From positions 53,561-73,756 of the forward strand of contig DGPO01000059.1 of the NCBI GenBank assembly GCA_002390485.1: a stretch of 20,196 nt of DNA. Reading direction: 5' to 3'. Shown piece after piece: positions 9,498-17,176 of the stretch (position 1 is the first letter of the stretch; every line of letters begins with the position of its first letter). The notes beneath the pieces were generated by a model. It had not been told where the DNA came from. It worked only from the letters and a program-made list of their open reading frames with translations, and searched no databases. The DNA is from Halieaceae bacterium UBA4438 (GTDB lineage: Bacteria > Pseudomonadota > Gammaproteobacteria > Pseudomonadales > Halieaceae). A program made the position numbers and the translations under genes.

Positions 9498-10923
9498 GGC
9501 TGTTCTAACACGTGAACCCATGATGCGTCGGATTCAGCGCATTCACTTTGTAGGCATTGGTGGCTCTGGCATGAGCGGTATTGCGGAAGTGCTCACCGGC
9601 TTGAACTATCAGGTGTCGGGCTCCGACATCGCCGAGAATTCATCCATTGATCGACTCAGAGGTTTGGGCATTTCGGTTGCCATAGGCCACAAGGCCTCTC
9701 ATGTTGAGGGGGCCGATGTCTTGGTCGTGTCCTCCGCGATTAATGAGTCTAATCCGGAGATTAAGGCGGCCAGAGAGTTGCGAATCCCCATCGTACCTCG
9801 AGCAGAAATGCTGGCGGAACTGATGCGCTATCGATTCAGTGTCGCCGTTGCAGGGACCCACGGGAAAACCACGACGACCAGTCTTATTGCGTCACTGATG
9901 GCTGAGGCGGGTCTGGATCCGACCTTCGTCATTGGTGGGGTGCTCAATAATTTAGGCACCAATGCACAGCTGGGCGCGAGTGAGTATTTGGTGGTTGAGG
10001 CCGACGAGAGTGACGCGTCTTTTCTACACTTGTTGCCCATGATGTCGGTGATCACGAATGTCGAGCCGGACCACATGGAGCATTACGAGGGTGATGTTCG
10101 CGCTTATAAGCAGGCCTTTGTCGAATTTCTCCATAACCTGCCATTTTACGGCGTGGCGGTGGTGTGTCTTGACGATCCCGGTGTGCGTGAGTTGCTGCCC
10201 AGTATCACGCGACAGGTCGTCACCTATGGTTTTTCTGACGATGCGGACTACCGCCTAGAAGCACTGCGGTTTTCGGGAACCCAAAGCCAATTCACGTTGC
10301 ACCGTAAGTCAATGGGTGACGCATTGGCATTGGTGCTGCCTATGCCTGGTGTTCATAACGCCCTCAATGCGGCCGCAGCCGTTGCCGTTTGTTCCGAGTT
10401 GGGCGTTAGCGATGACGCACTCACCCGCGGCCTCACGTCTTTTGAGGGTGTCGGACGTCGCTTTTCGGTGTTGGGTGATATTACGTGGCAGGGCGGCGAC
10501 GCGTTGTTAGTCGACGACTACGGCCACCATCCCACCGAACTTAAAGCCACGATTCTTGCGGCGCGAGAAGCGTATCCTGATAGGCGACTCGTTATGGTCT
10601 TCCAGCCGCATCGATACAGCAGAACGCGGGACTGTTACGACGATTTTGTCGATGTGCTGTCGACAGTAGACGCGCTTGTACTCCTCGACGTTTACGCGGC
10701 GGGCGAGGAAGCCATTGTCGGTGCGGACAGTCGAGCACTTGCCCGAAGCATTCGCCAGATGGGCTTTATCGATCCCGTCCTGTTGAGCGACAACGGTCAG
10801 TTACCGAGTCGATTGATCAAGCTCCTCACGGATGACGATGTCCTCGTGATGCAAGGCGCTGGCAATATTGGCCGCTTGGCGCGTTTGCTCTCTGAAGCGA
10901 CGTCTCTGGAGGCGCTGTCATGA
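9490..10923 (+). CDS. murC: UDP-N-acetylmuramate:L-alanine ligase MurC
   Basis: First amino-acid-adding Mur ligase, cytoplasmic. From GTG 9490 it has 477 residues (E. coli 491). Visible parts: [17 protein letters not shown] (19-35), the nucleotide fold of the UDP-binding domain; the P-loop [10 protein letters not shown] (121-130); [46 protein letters not shown]; and [16 protein letters not shown] in the C-terminal domain. The frame runs back to TTG 9295 within murG, but that extension has no family counterpart. GTG 9490 has a consensus Shine-Dalgarno sequence and overlaps the murG stop by 8 bases, so it is taken as the start. An ATG at 9520 would remove ten residues before [10 protein letters not shown] and is the remaining alternative. 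It overlaps ddl by ATGA. Confidence 0.96.
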   Translation: MAEAVLTREPMMRRIQRIHFVGIGGSGMSGIAEVLTGLNYQVSGSDIAENSSIDRLRGLGISVAIGHKASHVEGADVLVVSSAINESNPEIKAARELRIPIVPRAEMLAELMRYRFSVAVAGTHGKTTTTSLIASLMAEAGLDPTFVIGGVLNNLGTNAQLGASEYLVVEADESDASFLHLLPMMSVITNVEPDHMEHYEGDVRAYKQAFVEFLHNLPFYGVAVVCLDDPGVRELLPSITRQVVTYGFSDDADYRLEALRFSGTQSQFTLHRKSMGDALALVLPMPGVHNALNAAAAVAVCSELGVSDDALTRGLTSFEGVGRRFSVLGDITWQGGDALLVDDYGHHPTELKATILAAREAYPDRRLVMVFQPHRYSRTRDCYDDFVDVLSTVDALVLLDVYAAGEEAIVGADSRALARSIRQMGFIDPVLLSDNGQLPSRLIKLLTDDDVLVMQGAGNIGRLARLLSEATSLEALS

Positions 10924-11843
10924 GCCCTGATCTGCAGAGAACGCATGTCACCGTTCTGATGGGCGGGACCTCAGCAGAGCGTGAGGTCTCTCTGAAAAGC
11001 GGCGCTGCGGTGGCGAATGCGCTCACACTTGAAGGGGTGCAGGTCACCCGTATCGATACGGCAGTCCCAAACTGGCATCAAGATCTACCGTCGGACACCT
11101 TCGTTTTTAATTTACTTCACGGCGCGGGTGGAGAGGATGGTCACGTTCAAGGGCTTCTCGAAACACTGGGTGTCGCTTATTCAGGTTCAGGGGTGCTTGG
11201 CAGTGCACTCAGTATGGACAAGGTTAAGACCAAGCAGGTCTGGAAAAGTCTTGATCTGCCTACACCGGCCTTCGAAATAATCGATGAGCACAGTGATTTA
11301 GCGGCTGTAATAGCCCGTCTTAATTCGGTGTTTGTAAAGCCGATTTCAGAGGGTTCCTCGGTCGGAATGGCCGTGGCGAGCGATGCGGAGTCACTGGGCG
11401 TGGCCCTCATTCATGCACAGAAGTCGGGTGTTCCTGTCATGGCGGAGCAGTTTGTCCGTGGTGATGAGTACACCGTTGCGATCCTTCGTGGGCGATCGTT
11501 ACCGCCAATCAAGATTACACCGGAGTCCGCATTTTACGACTACCAGGCGAAGTATGTGTCGGGAACGACACGCTTTGAGTGCCCAGCGCCGTTGAGCGTG
11601 GACGAGACACAAGCGCTGCAGGCGCTGGCCTACGCTGCATTTGTCGCCTCGGGTGCTGAAGTGTGGGGGCGTGTCGACATGATTCGTGGTGCAGACGGTT
11701 GGCAGTTACTTGAGGTCAATACCGTGCCTGGGATGACCGAGCACAGCCTGGTTCCCAAGGCCGCCGAGGCCGCAGAGCTGCGGTTTATTGATCTGCTCGA
11801 TGAAATTTATTTGGGATCTCGGGAGTTGCGTTATGTCGCGTGA
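10920..11843 (+). CDS. ddlB: D-alanine:D-alanine ligase (DdlB type)
   Basis: Cytoplasmic ATP-grasp enzyme that makes the D-Ala-D-Ala used by MurF. It has 307 residues (E. coli DdlB 306). Residues aligning with the E. coli active site are Glu20 in [11 protein letters not shown] (E15), Ser147 in EGSSVGM (S150) and Tyr212 in YQAKY (Y216). GEDG (71-74), SMDKVKTK (98-105) and [19 protein letters not shown] near the C-terminus, which provides Mg2+ and substrate contacts, are also present. Tyr at the Y216 position favours D-Ala-D-Ala rather than D-Ala-D-Lac synthesis. ATG 10920 overlaps the murC stop, with GGAGG (10908-10912) 7 bases upstream. The location between murC and ftsQ is the usual gammaproteobacterial one. 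Confidence 0.96.
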   Translation: MSPDLQRTHVTVLMGGTSAEREVSLKSGAAVANALTLEGVQVTRIDTAVPNWHQDLPSDTFVFNLLHGAGGEDGHVQGLLETLGVAYSGSGVLGSALSMDKVKTKQVWKSLDLPTPAFEIIDEHSDLAAVIARLNSVFVKPISEGSSVGMAVASDAESLGVALIHAQKSGVPVMAEQFVRGDEYTVAILRGRSLPPIKITPESAFYDYQAKYVSGTTRFECPAPLSVDETQALQALAYAAFVASGAEVWGRVDMIRGADGWQLLEVNTVPGMTEHSLVPKAAEAAELRFIDLLDEIYLGSRELRYVA

Positions 11844-12615
11844 AATCAACCGACAGTCCAGCCGTCCTGTCGGTACTCGCTGGGAGCGCTTTCTGCGCAG
11901 TGTTAAGCGTGTCATCACTGCTGTGAGTTTTATTGTCATCGCTGCGGTTGTGGGGCTTTTGACACAGCGCGCCACCGATATGCCCGTGCAAGAAATTGCG
12001 ATCCTGGGTGACATGCAACACGTGTCGCGCGCCACAGTGGAATCGGTTATTGGACCGCATGTGAGCGAAGGCTTCCTACTGACAGACCTCGCTGGGATTC
12101 GTGCAGACCTTGAGGCACTGCCTTGGGTGTTTGAGGTCAAGGTGCGCAGAGAGTGGCCTGGCACGGTTCACGTACACGTCACCGAAGAACAGCCGATCGC
12201 ACGTTGGGGCGAGGCGGCCTACATCAATCCGCAGGGTGTTGTCTTTGATGGCGCCTCGTTCGATCGCTACGCCGAGCTGCCTCAGCTGTGGAGTGAGCAC
12301 AGTGCACCGGTCGCGCTCATCGAACAGTTTAAGTTATTTCAGATGCTCCTGACCCCCCACGGTTTGGGTGTCTCGGTTCTCAAGGAGGATCGGTTGGGAC
12401 AAATATCGGCCGAGCTCACCGATGGGACGAGCGTGCAATTTGGCGACAAGGACTTCGCGCAGCGCGTCCGTCGCTTTGCTGTGTTGCTCGGTCGTGAGAC
12501 GCAAGAGAATTCGATTACGCGAATAGATTTTCGGTACGAGCGCGGAGCAGCGGTTCTGCGCCAGCAAAAGCAATTTGCAGTGACCACAGTAGCCCAAGAG
12601 CGAGGAGGTCGGTAA
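11833..12615 (+). CDS. ftsQ: Cell division protein FtsQ
   Basis: Bitopic inner-membrane divisome protein of 260 residues (E. coli 276). It has a basic cytoplasmic tail (1-26), a membrane span at about 27-44, a POTRA domain at about 51-119 (starting PVQEIAILGDM, with LEALPWVFEVKVRREWPG at 93-110) and a C-terminal beta domain beginning PIARWGE. FtsQ recruits FtsL/FtsB and is central to divisome assembly in the periplasm. The start ATG 11833 lies 11 bases inside ddl and has GGGAG (11821-11825) 7 bases upstream. The frame is open further 5' inside ddl, but the extension has no signal and would place residues of no FtsQ character before the basic tail. The TAA stop shares one base with the ftsA ATG. 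Confidence 0.94.
   Translation: MSREINRQSSRPVGTRWERFLRSVKRVITAVSFIVIAAVVGLLTQRATDMPVQEIAILGDMQHVSRATVESVIGPHVSEGFLLTDLAGIRADLEALPWVFEVKVRREWPGTVHVHVTEEQPIARWGEAAYINPQGVVFDGASFDRYAELPQLWSEHSAPVALIEQFKLFQMLLTPHGLGVSVLKEDRLGQISAELTDGTSVQFGDKDFAQRVRRFAVLLGRETQENSITRIDFRYERGAAVLRQQKQFAVTTVAQERGGR
12602..12609 (+). promoter_or_regulatory. Strong ribosome binding site for ftsA
   Basis: GAGGAGGT lies 5 bases before ATG 12615, at the TAATG junction with ftsQ. It is one of the strongest Shine-Dalgarno sequences in the window, and the TAATG arrangement suits termination-reinitiation coupling. Confidence 0.7.
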
Positions 12616-13850
12616 TGACAGCGAATGAAGAGAAACGAATGATCGTTGGACTGGATATAGGGACGTCCAAGGTGGTTGCTGTAGTCGGTGAGGTTGATGC
12701 TGATGGGACCATTGATATTGTCGGCATTGGGTCTCACCCGTCCAAGGGATTGAAAAAGGGCGTTGTCGTCAACATTGAGTCGACCGTTAATGCCATTCAA
12801 CGGGCGGTGGAAGAAGCCGAGCTGATGGCGGGTTGTCAGATTCACTCGGTGTATGTCGGCATTGCCGGCAATCACATTCGATCGATGAACTCTCACGGTA
12901 TTGTTGCGATTAAAGACCGTGAAGTTGAGCGCGCCGATATCGGGCGAGTGATCGATGCGGCGCAAGCCGTTGCGATACCTGCAGACCAGAAAATTCTCCA
13001 CGTCCTCCCGCAAGAATTTGTGATCGACAATCAAGGTGGCATTAAAGAGCCACTGGGCATGTCAGGTGTTCGCCTCGAAGCCAAGGTGCACCTGGTCACG
13101 TGCGCCGAAACGGCCGCACAAAACATCGAAAAGTGTGTTCAGCGGTGCGGTTTGGAGGTGGACGCCATTGTCCTAGAGCAGTTGGCATCGAGTTACTCGG
13201 TGATCACCGATGACGAACGCGACCTCGGTGTGTGCATGGTGGATATCGGGGGTGGGACGTCAGACATTGCCATCTTCACCGAGGGTTCTATTCGGCACAC
13301 AGGGGTTATTCCCATCGCGGGCGATCAAGTCACGAGTGACATTGCAATGGCCTTGCGCACACCGACCCAGCACGCAGAGGAAATCAAAATTCGATACGCC
13401 TGTGCGCTTGCTCAGCTCACAGGGCCCGACGAGACGATTAAGGTTCCCAGCGTGGGCGATCGCCCGCCGCGCGATCTGTCGCGTCAGTCCTTGGCGGAGG
13501 TTGTTGAGCCTCGCTACGACGAGCTGTTCACGCTGATCCAAGGTGAGACGCGACGCTCGGGTTTTGAAGACCTTATTCCCGCCGGCATCGTGCTGACCGG
13601 CGGGACCTCCAAAATGGAGGGCGTGGTGGAACTCGCTGAAGAGATTTTCCACATGCCGGTACGAGTCGGTGCGCCGCAGTACACGCGCGGCATGCACGAC
13701 ATTATTCGCAATCCGATTTACGCAACAGCCGTGGGGCTGCTGCTGTCGGGTGCAAAAGAACTTCATGACGGCGCGCAGCTTGCTGCGGGTCGCAAGAAGA
13801 CCAGCGGTTTGCTGGGTGGGTTGCGCAATTGGTTTGGACGCAACTTTTAA
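12615..13850 (+). CDS. ftsA: Cell division protein FtsA, actin-like membrane tether of FtsZ
   Basis: A 411-residue actin-fold ATPase (E. coli 420). IVGLDIGTSKVVAVVGEV (10-27) is the phosphate-1 motif, and VDIGGGTSDIAIF (209-221) is phosphate-2. VYVGIAGNHIRSMNSHG (79-95) belongs to the FtsA-specific 1C subdomain, and VLTGGTSKMEG is near the adenosine motif. The last 13 residues (399-411, LLGGLRNWFGRNF) form the amphipathic membrane-targeting helix typical of FtsA. FtsA binds the FtsZ C-terminal peptide and anchors the ring to the inner membrane. It starts on the ftsQ stop (TAATG). Downstream, 53 bases separate it from ftsZ, the first real gap in the cluster, and this gap holds a small hairpin. 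Confidence 0.98.
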   Translation: MTANEEKRMIVGLDIGTSKVVAVVGEVDADGTIDIVGIGSHPSKGLKKGVVVNIESTVNAIQRAVEEAELMAGCQIHSVYVGIAGNHIRSMNSHGIVAIKDREVERADIGRVIDAAQAVAIPADQKILHVLPQEFVIDNQGGIKEPLGMSGVRLEAKVHLVTCAETAAQNIEKCVQRCGLEVDAIVLEQLASSYSVITDDERDLGVCMVDIGGGTSDIAIFTEGSIRHTGVIPIAGDQVTSDIAMALRTPTQHAEEIKIRYACALAQLTGPDETIKVPSVGDRPPRDLSRQSLAEVVEPRYDELFTLIQGETRRSGFEDLIPAGIVLTGGTSKMEGVVELAEEIFHMPVRVGAPQYTRGMHDIIRNPIYATAVGLLLSGAKELHDGAQLAAGRKKTSGLLGGLRNWFGRNF

Positions 13851-13863
13851 AAGAGTAAGGGGA

Positions 13864-13881
13864 TATTCGGGAAGCCGAATA
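13864..13881 (+). repeat. Perfect inverted repeat (possible RNA hairpin) between ftsA and ftsZ
   Basis: TATTCGG, a GAAG loop, then CCGAATA: a perfect 7-base-pair stem with a 4-base loop. It lies 13 bases after the ftsA stop and 22 bases before the ftsZ ATG, just upstream of the ftsZ ribosome binding site (GGGGAG, 13891-13896). No T run follows it, so it is not an intrinsic terminator. Function is unknown; a role in mRNA processing, stability or ftsZ translation is only inference. Confidence 0.55.
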
Positions 13882-13903
13882 ATTTCAAACGGGGAGAAAT
13901 AAT

Positions 13904-15073
13904 ATGTTTGAATTAGTAGACAATGCACCGCAAAACGCGGTTATCAAGGTGATTGGTGTTGGCGGCGGCGGTGGTAACGCGGTTCGTCACATGATCGAGC
14001 ACGATATTGAAGGCGTAGACTTCATTTGCGCAAATACGGACTCGCAGGCGCTGGCAGACATCGACTCTAAAACGATTCTGCAGCTGGGTAACACCATCAC
14101 TAAGGGATTGGGTGCAGGCGCCAATCCGGAAATTGGTCGTGCCGCCGCACTCGAAGACAGAGATCGAATTGCCGAGTCTTTGCAGGGTGCGGATATGGTC
14201 TTTGTAACCGCCGGAATGGGCGGCGGCACTGGCACGGGCGGTGCACCTATTGTTGCGGAGGTTGCACGTGACATGGGTATCTTGACCGTGGCGGTTGTCA
14301 CTCGACCGTTCAGCTTCGAGGGTCGAAAGCGTTTGACCATTGCAGAGCAAGGTCTCAAAGAACTTGAGCAGCATGTTGACTCACTGATTACCGTACCCAA
14401 TGAGAAATTGCTCGAAGTTATGGGCAAAAACACCAGCTTGCTGGATGCCTTTAAAGAGGCCAACGACGTGCTCTTTGGGGCAGTCCAGGGTATCGCGGAC
14501 CTGATTATTCGTCCCGGTATGATCAACGTCGATTTTGCCGACGTGAAGACTGTGATGTCAGAAATGGGTTCTGCAATGATGGGTACGGGTACCGCTACCG
14601 GTGAGGGTCGTGCTCGTGAGGCGGCTGAACGTGCCATCAACAGCCCACTGTTGGACGACATAGACCTCAGTGGAGCGAAGGGTCTGTTGGTCAACATTAC
14701 AGCAGGTCTTGATCTGTCGCTGGGCGAGTTCTCAGAGGTTGGTGAAGCGATTGAGGAGATTGCCTGTGATGACGCGACGGTGGTCATCGGCACAGTGATC
14801 GATCCAACCATGGCTGATGAGCTCAAAGTGACCGTGGTGGCCACGGGACTGGGTGTTGAGCAAAGCCGCCCTGTCCTGAAAAAGGTCGAGCCACTTGCGC
14901 CCATGCGTTCCGCAACATCGACGTCAGCGGCCTATGAAGGGTATGATCTGCCTCCAGCGAAGCGTCAGCGCGCTGCAGCGACTACTCATTCTGGGCAAGC
15001 GGTTGCGGTTGAGGAAAGTAGCGAAGAGGGGTATTTCGATATTCCGGCGTTTTTGCGTCGCCAAGCTGACTAG
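13904..15073 (+). CDS. ftsZ: Cell division protein FtsZ, tubulin-like GTPase
   Basis: Cytoplasmic tubulin homologue that polymerises into the Z-ring; 389 residues (E. coli 383). The GTP-binding domain has IGVGGGGGNAV (17-27), NTDSQAL (44-50) and the tubulin signature GGGTGTG (106-112). The T7 synergy loop NVDFAD (208-213) carries the catalytic Asp residues that complete the GTPase site of the neighbouring subunit. After about residue 320 comes a variable linker rich in Ala, Ser and Glu. The conserved C-terminal peptide (377-389, YFDIPAFLRRQAD) follows and is the docking site for FtsA and, in gammaproteobacteria, ZipA. ATG 13904 has GGGGAG 7 bases upstream. The gene has gaps on both sides, each with an inverted repeat, which suggests its expression is set apart from the overlapping mur/fts genes. 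Confidence 0.99.
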   Translation: MFELVDNAPQNAVIKVIGVGGGGGNAVRHMIEHDIEGVDFICANTDSQALADIDSKTILQLGNTITKGLGAGANPEIGRAAALEDRDRIAESLQGADMVFVTAGMGGGTGTGGAPIVAEVARDMGILTVAVVTRPFSFEGRKRLTIAEQGLKELEQHVDSLITVPNEKLLEVMGKNTSLLDAFKEANDVLFGAVQGIADLIIRPGMINVDFADVKTVMSEMGSAMMGTGTATGEGRAREAAERAINSPLLDDIDLSGAKGLLVNITAGLDLSLGEFSEVGEAIEEIACDDATVVIGTVIDPTMADELKVTVVATGLGVEQSRPVLKKVEPLAPMRSATSTSAAYEGYDLPPAKRQRAAATTHSGQAVAVEESSEEGYFDIPAFLRRQAD

Positions 15074-15098
15074 CGCTGAGCGAGGGAGTGGTTGGAAA

Positions 15099-15115
15099 GA
15101 GAGCTTAGCGCTCTC
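15099..15115 (+). repeat. Inverted repeat in the ftsZ-lpxC gap
   Basis: GAGAGC, a TTAGC loop, then GCTCTC gives a perfect 6-base-pair stem. It is followed at once by a weaker GGGC/GCCC pair (15116-15128). The gap is 74 bases and ends with AAGG (15137-15140), the lpxC ribosome binding site. There is no T run after either stem, so a classic Rho-independent terminator is not supported. A partial attenuator or mRNA stability element between ftsZ and lpxC is possible but unproven. Confidence 0.45.
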
Positions 15116-15147
15116 GGGCTGACTGCCCCCTGAAAAAAGGCAAAAGA

Positions 15148-16068
15148 ATGATACGACAGCGAACATTGCGAAATTCGATCAAGGCCACCGGTGTGGGCTT
15201 GCACACAGGCGATAAAGTGCTCCTGACACTCTGCCCTGCACCCGTCGATACGGGCATCGTTTTTCGCCGAACTGACCTCAACCCTGTGGCCGAGATCCCC
15301 GCTCGTGCCGACTTGGTTGGAGAGACGACGCTGTCGACCTGCCTCATTCACGGTGAAGCCCGCGTTTCAACCATCGAGCACCTGCTATCTGCGATGGCAG
15401 GACTGGGTGTCGACAACGCGTACGTCGACGTGACCGCCCCTGAAATCCCCATTATGGACGGTAGTGCGGCGCCCTTTGTCTTTTTGCTGCAGTCAGCAGG
15501 AATCGTAGAACAACACGCTGCGAAGAAATTTATTCGTGTCAGAAAAGAAGTCACCGTGACCGACGGCGACAAGACGGCCAGCTTTTTACCGCTTGAGGGA
15601 TTTAAGATCTCGTTCGGTATCGATTTTGATCATCCGGTGTTTAAACACCGAGCCGCAACTACGGAGATTGATTTTTCCACAACGTCCTTTGTGCGGGAGG
15701 TCAGTCGCGCAAGAACCTTTGGCTTTGTCGAGGAAATTGAGTATCTGCGCTCGAAGGGACTCGCGCGTGGGGGCAGCATGGACAACGCCGTCGTCATCGA
15801 CGACTACAAGGTCTTGAACCAGGGCGGTCTTCGTTACGACGATGAGTTTGTGAAGCACAAAGTGCTCGATGCCATTGGCGACCTGTATTTGCTGGGGTAT
15901 AGCCTGATTGGTGAATACCGTGCCTTCAAATCGGGCCACGCGCTTAACAACCAAGCGCTGCGCACCTTGATTGCAAATAAGGATGCGTGGGAGATGGTCA
16001 CCTTTGAGGATGTCGAACAGGCCCCGATTTCCTACCAACAGCCGTTTTTGACTTACGCGCCAACTTAA
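15148..16068 (+). CDS. lpxC: UDP-3-O-acyl-N-acetylglucosamine deacetylase LpxC
   Basis: Cytoplasmic zinc deacetylase catalysing the committed step of lipid A synthesis; 306 residues (E. coli 305). The zinc ligands are present, each shifted by one from E. coli numbering: His78 in STIEHLLSA, His237 in DEFVKHK and Asp241 in VLDAIGDL. The general base Glu77 and the catalytic His264 in SGHALNNQ are also there. IMDGSAAPF (102-110) and the [20 protein letters not shown] segment (191-210) are typical. AAGG sits 7 bases before ATG 15148. LpxC at the end of the dcw cluster is standard in gammaproteobacteria and shows that the organism makes lipopolysaccharide. Any proteolytic control by FtsH cannot be judged reliably from the C-terminal tail (FLTYAPT). 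Confidence 0.98.
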   Translation: MIRQRTLRNSIKATGVGLHTGDKVLLTLCPAPVDTGIVFRRTDLNPVAEIPARADLVGETTLSTCLIHGEARVSTIEHLLSAMAGLGVDNAYVDVTAPEIPIMDGSAAPFVFLLQSAGIVEQHAAKKFIRVRKEVTVTDGDKTASFLPLEGFKISFGIDFDHPVFKHRAATTEIDFSTTSFVREVSRARTFGFVEEIEYLRSKGLARGGSMDNAVVIDDYKVLNQGGLRYDDEFVKHKVLDAIGDLYLLGYSLIGEYRAFKSGHALNNQALRTLIANKDAWEMVTFEDVEQAPISYQQPFLTYAPT

Positions 16069-16146
16069 TCGCGATCGAGTTCACAGCCGAGTTCAACACA
16101 CTTTCTTAGGACTTGTATCTCTGGCATAGTGGCGCGGTTAACGTGA

Positions 16147-17091
16147 GTGATTGTGCCACCTTTGAAATTCATACTGATAAATAACGAAGGCCCCTCTAAA
16201 ACCGTCGAAATTGGTCGATGGACGCGGGTCGTTGTGTCTGCGATTTTGATTGGTTTGCCTGTGACTTTGGCGGGGCTGAGCTACGAGTTTGGCGTTAAAA
16301 AAGGGGTTTCCAAAACACAGGCGGCCGAAGAGACTTTGGCTGCAGAGGAAGCGCGCGAGCGCGCCGAGGCCCTGGCTAATCTGGCGGTTGAAGCCGAGAG
16401 ACGGCTGCAGTCCATGACCCTGCTCCTGGCTGAGTTACAAAGTCGGGTCACGCGTCTCGACGCGGTGGGTATGAACCTTACACAAAGCGCGGGTTTAGAA
16501 CCCGGTGAGTTTAACTTCAACGTGCCACCTGCCTTGGGTGGTCCACTGATGACGTCGCAAGACGATGCGCGAGAATTAATTCCTGCGCTTGAGGGCGAGT
16601 TATTCGCCTTGAGTACTGCGTTGGACGATCGCGAGGTTCAACTCGATATATTGTCCGAGTTGATTCAGGGCGAACAGGTTAAAAGTGATGCAACGCCTGC
16701 AGGTCGCCCGATCTTGTCCGGGTGGTTGTCGTCTCGATACGGCAGCCGTATTGATCCGTTCAGTGGTAAAAAAGCCTGGCATGAAGGCATCGATTTTGCG
16801 GGACGCGAAGGTGCCCATATCGTTGCGGTGGCCAGCGGTGTTGTCAGCTGGAGCGGCGAGCGTGCGGGCTACGGTAAAATGGTGGAGGTCGCGCACGGCG
16901 ATGGTGTGATCACGCGCTATGCCCACAACCAAGAAAATCGCGTCAAAGTCGGTGACATGGTTCGCCGTGGTGACGTGGTTGCGCTCATGGGAAACAGTGG
17001 CCGTTCTACGGGCCCACACGTTCACTTTGAGGTTCATAAAAACGGCCGTCCGGTCGATCCTGCGAGTTACTTACACCGCACGCCCAACTAA
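16147..17091 (+). CDS. Membrane-anchored M23 family metallopeptidase (LytM domain)
   Basis: A 314-residue protein with a short N-terminal segment, one hydrophobic span at about 27-44 and an Ala/Glu/Arg-rich probable coiled coil at about 55-107. A linker follows, then a C-terminal LytM/M23 domain at about 185-310. The zinc site is intact: His212 and Asp216 in WHEGIDFAG, and His293 in GPHVHFEV. The catalytic histidines His260 (RYAH) and His291 are also present. It is therefore likely an active periplasmic peptidoglycan endopeptidase, unlike the degenerate activators EnvC and NlpD. A peptidase of this kind between lpxC and secA is a recurring arrangement outside enterobacteria; its exact substrate is unknown. 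No ATG start exists: an in-frame TGA is at 16144-16146, leaving GTG 16147 or GTG 16153, neither with a good Shine-Dalgarno sequence. Confidence 0.88.
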   Translation: MIVPPLKFILINNEGPSKTVEIGRWTRVVVSAILIGLPVTLAGLSYEFGVKKGVSKTQAAEETLAAEEARERAEALANLAVEAERRLQSMTLLLAELQSRVTRLDAVGMNLTQSAGLEPGEFNFNVPPALGGPLMTSQDDARELIPALEGELFALSTALDDREVQLDILSELIQGEQVKSDATPAGRPILSGWLSSRYGSRIDPFSGKKAWHEGIDFAGREGAHIVAVASGVVSWSGERAGYGKMVEVAHGDGVITRYAHNQENRVKVGDMVRRGDVVALMGNSGRSTGPHVHFEVHKNGRPVDPASYLHRTPN

Positions 17092-17108
17092 GGTCATCAC
17101 CGACCGCT

Positions 17109-17121
17109 AGTGAAGTTCACT
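17109..17121 (+). repeat. 13-base palindrome upstream of secA
   Basis: AGTGAA-G-TTCACT is a perfect inverted repeat around one central base, 17 bases after the M23 stop and 55 bases before the secA ATG. The arms are too close for a stable RNA hairpin, so if it is functional a protein-binding site is more likely. A short direct repeat GCGCAAA (17135-17141 and 17144-17150) follows it. No regulator is identified, and chance occurrence is quite possible. Confidence 0.3.
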
Positions 17122-17176
17122 GTACTCGTTGATCGCGCAAACTGCGCAAAACCTAATCACACGTAATGGAAACACC

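Noticed and set aside
10986..11141. Ddl HGAGGEDG where E. coli has HGRGGEDG
   Set aside because: The position between HG and GEDG varies widely across Ddl proteins, while the catalytic residues are intact.
13987..14904. 305-codon open frame on the minus strand over ftsZ
   Set aside because: It is Ser/Pro/Thr-rich and low in complexity, as expected from the reverse strand of a conserved coding gene; no motif or start signal supports it.
16069..16146. Possible sigma70-like promoter in the lpxC-M23 gap (CATAGT at 16126-16131)
   Set aside because: The matching -35 region at usual spacing (TTTCTT) is poor, so it is not distinguishable from chance.
17129..17176. N-terminal extension of secA from TTG 17129, or a SecM-like leader peptide
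   Set aside because: The extension is unlike known SecA N-termini. The gap is too short for SecM and shows no arrest-type peptide.
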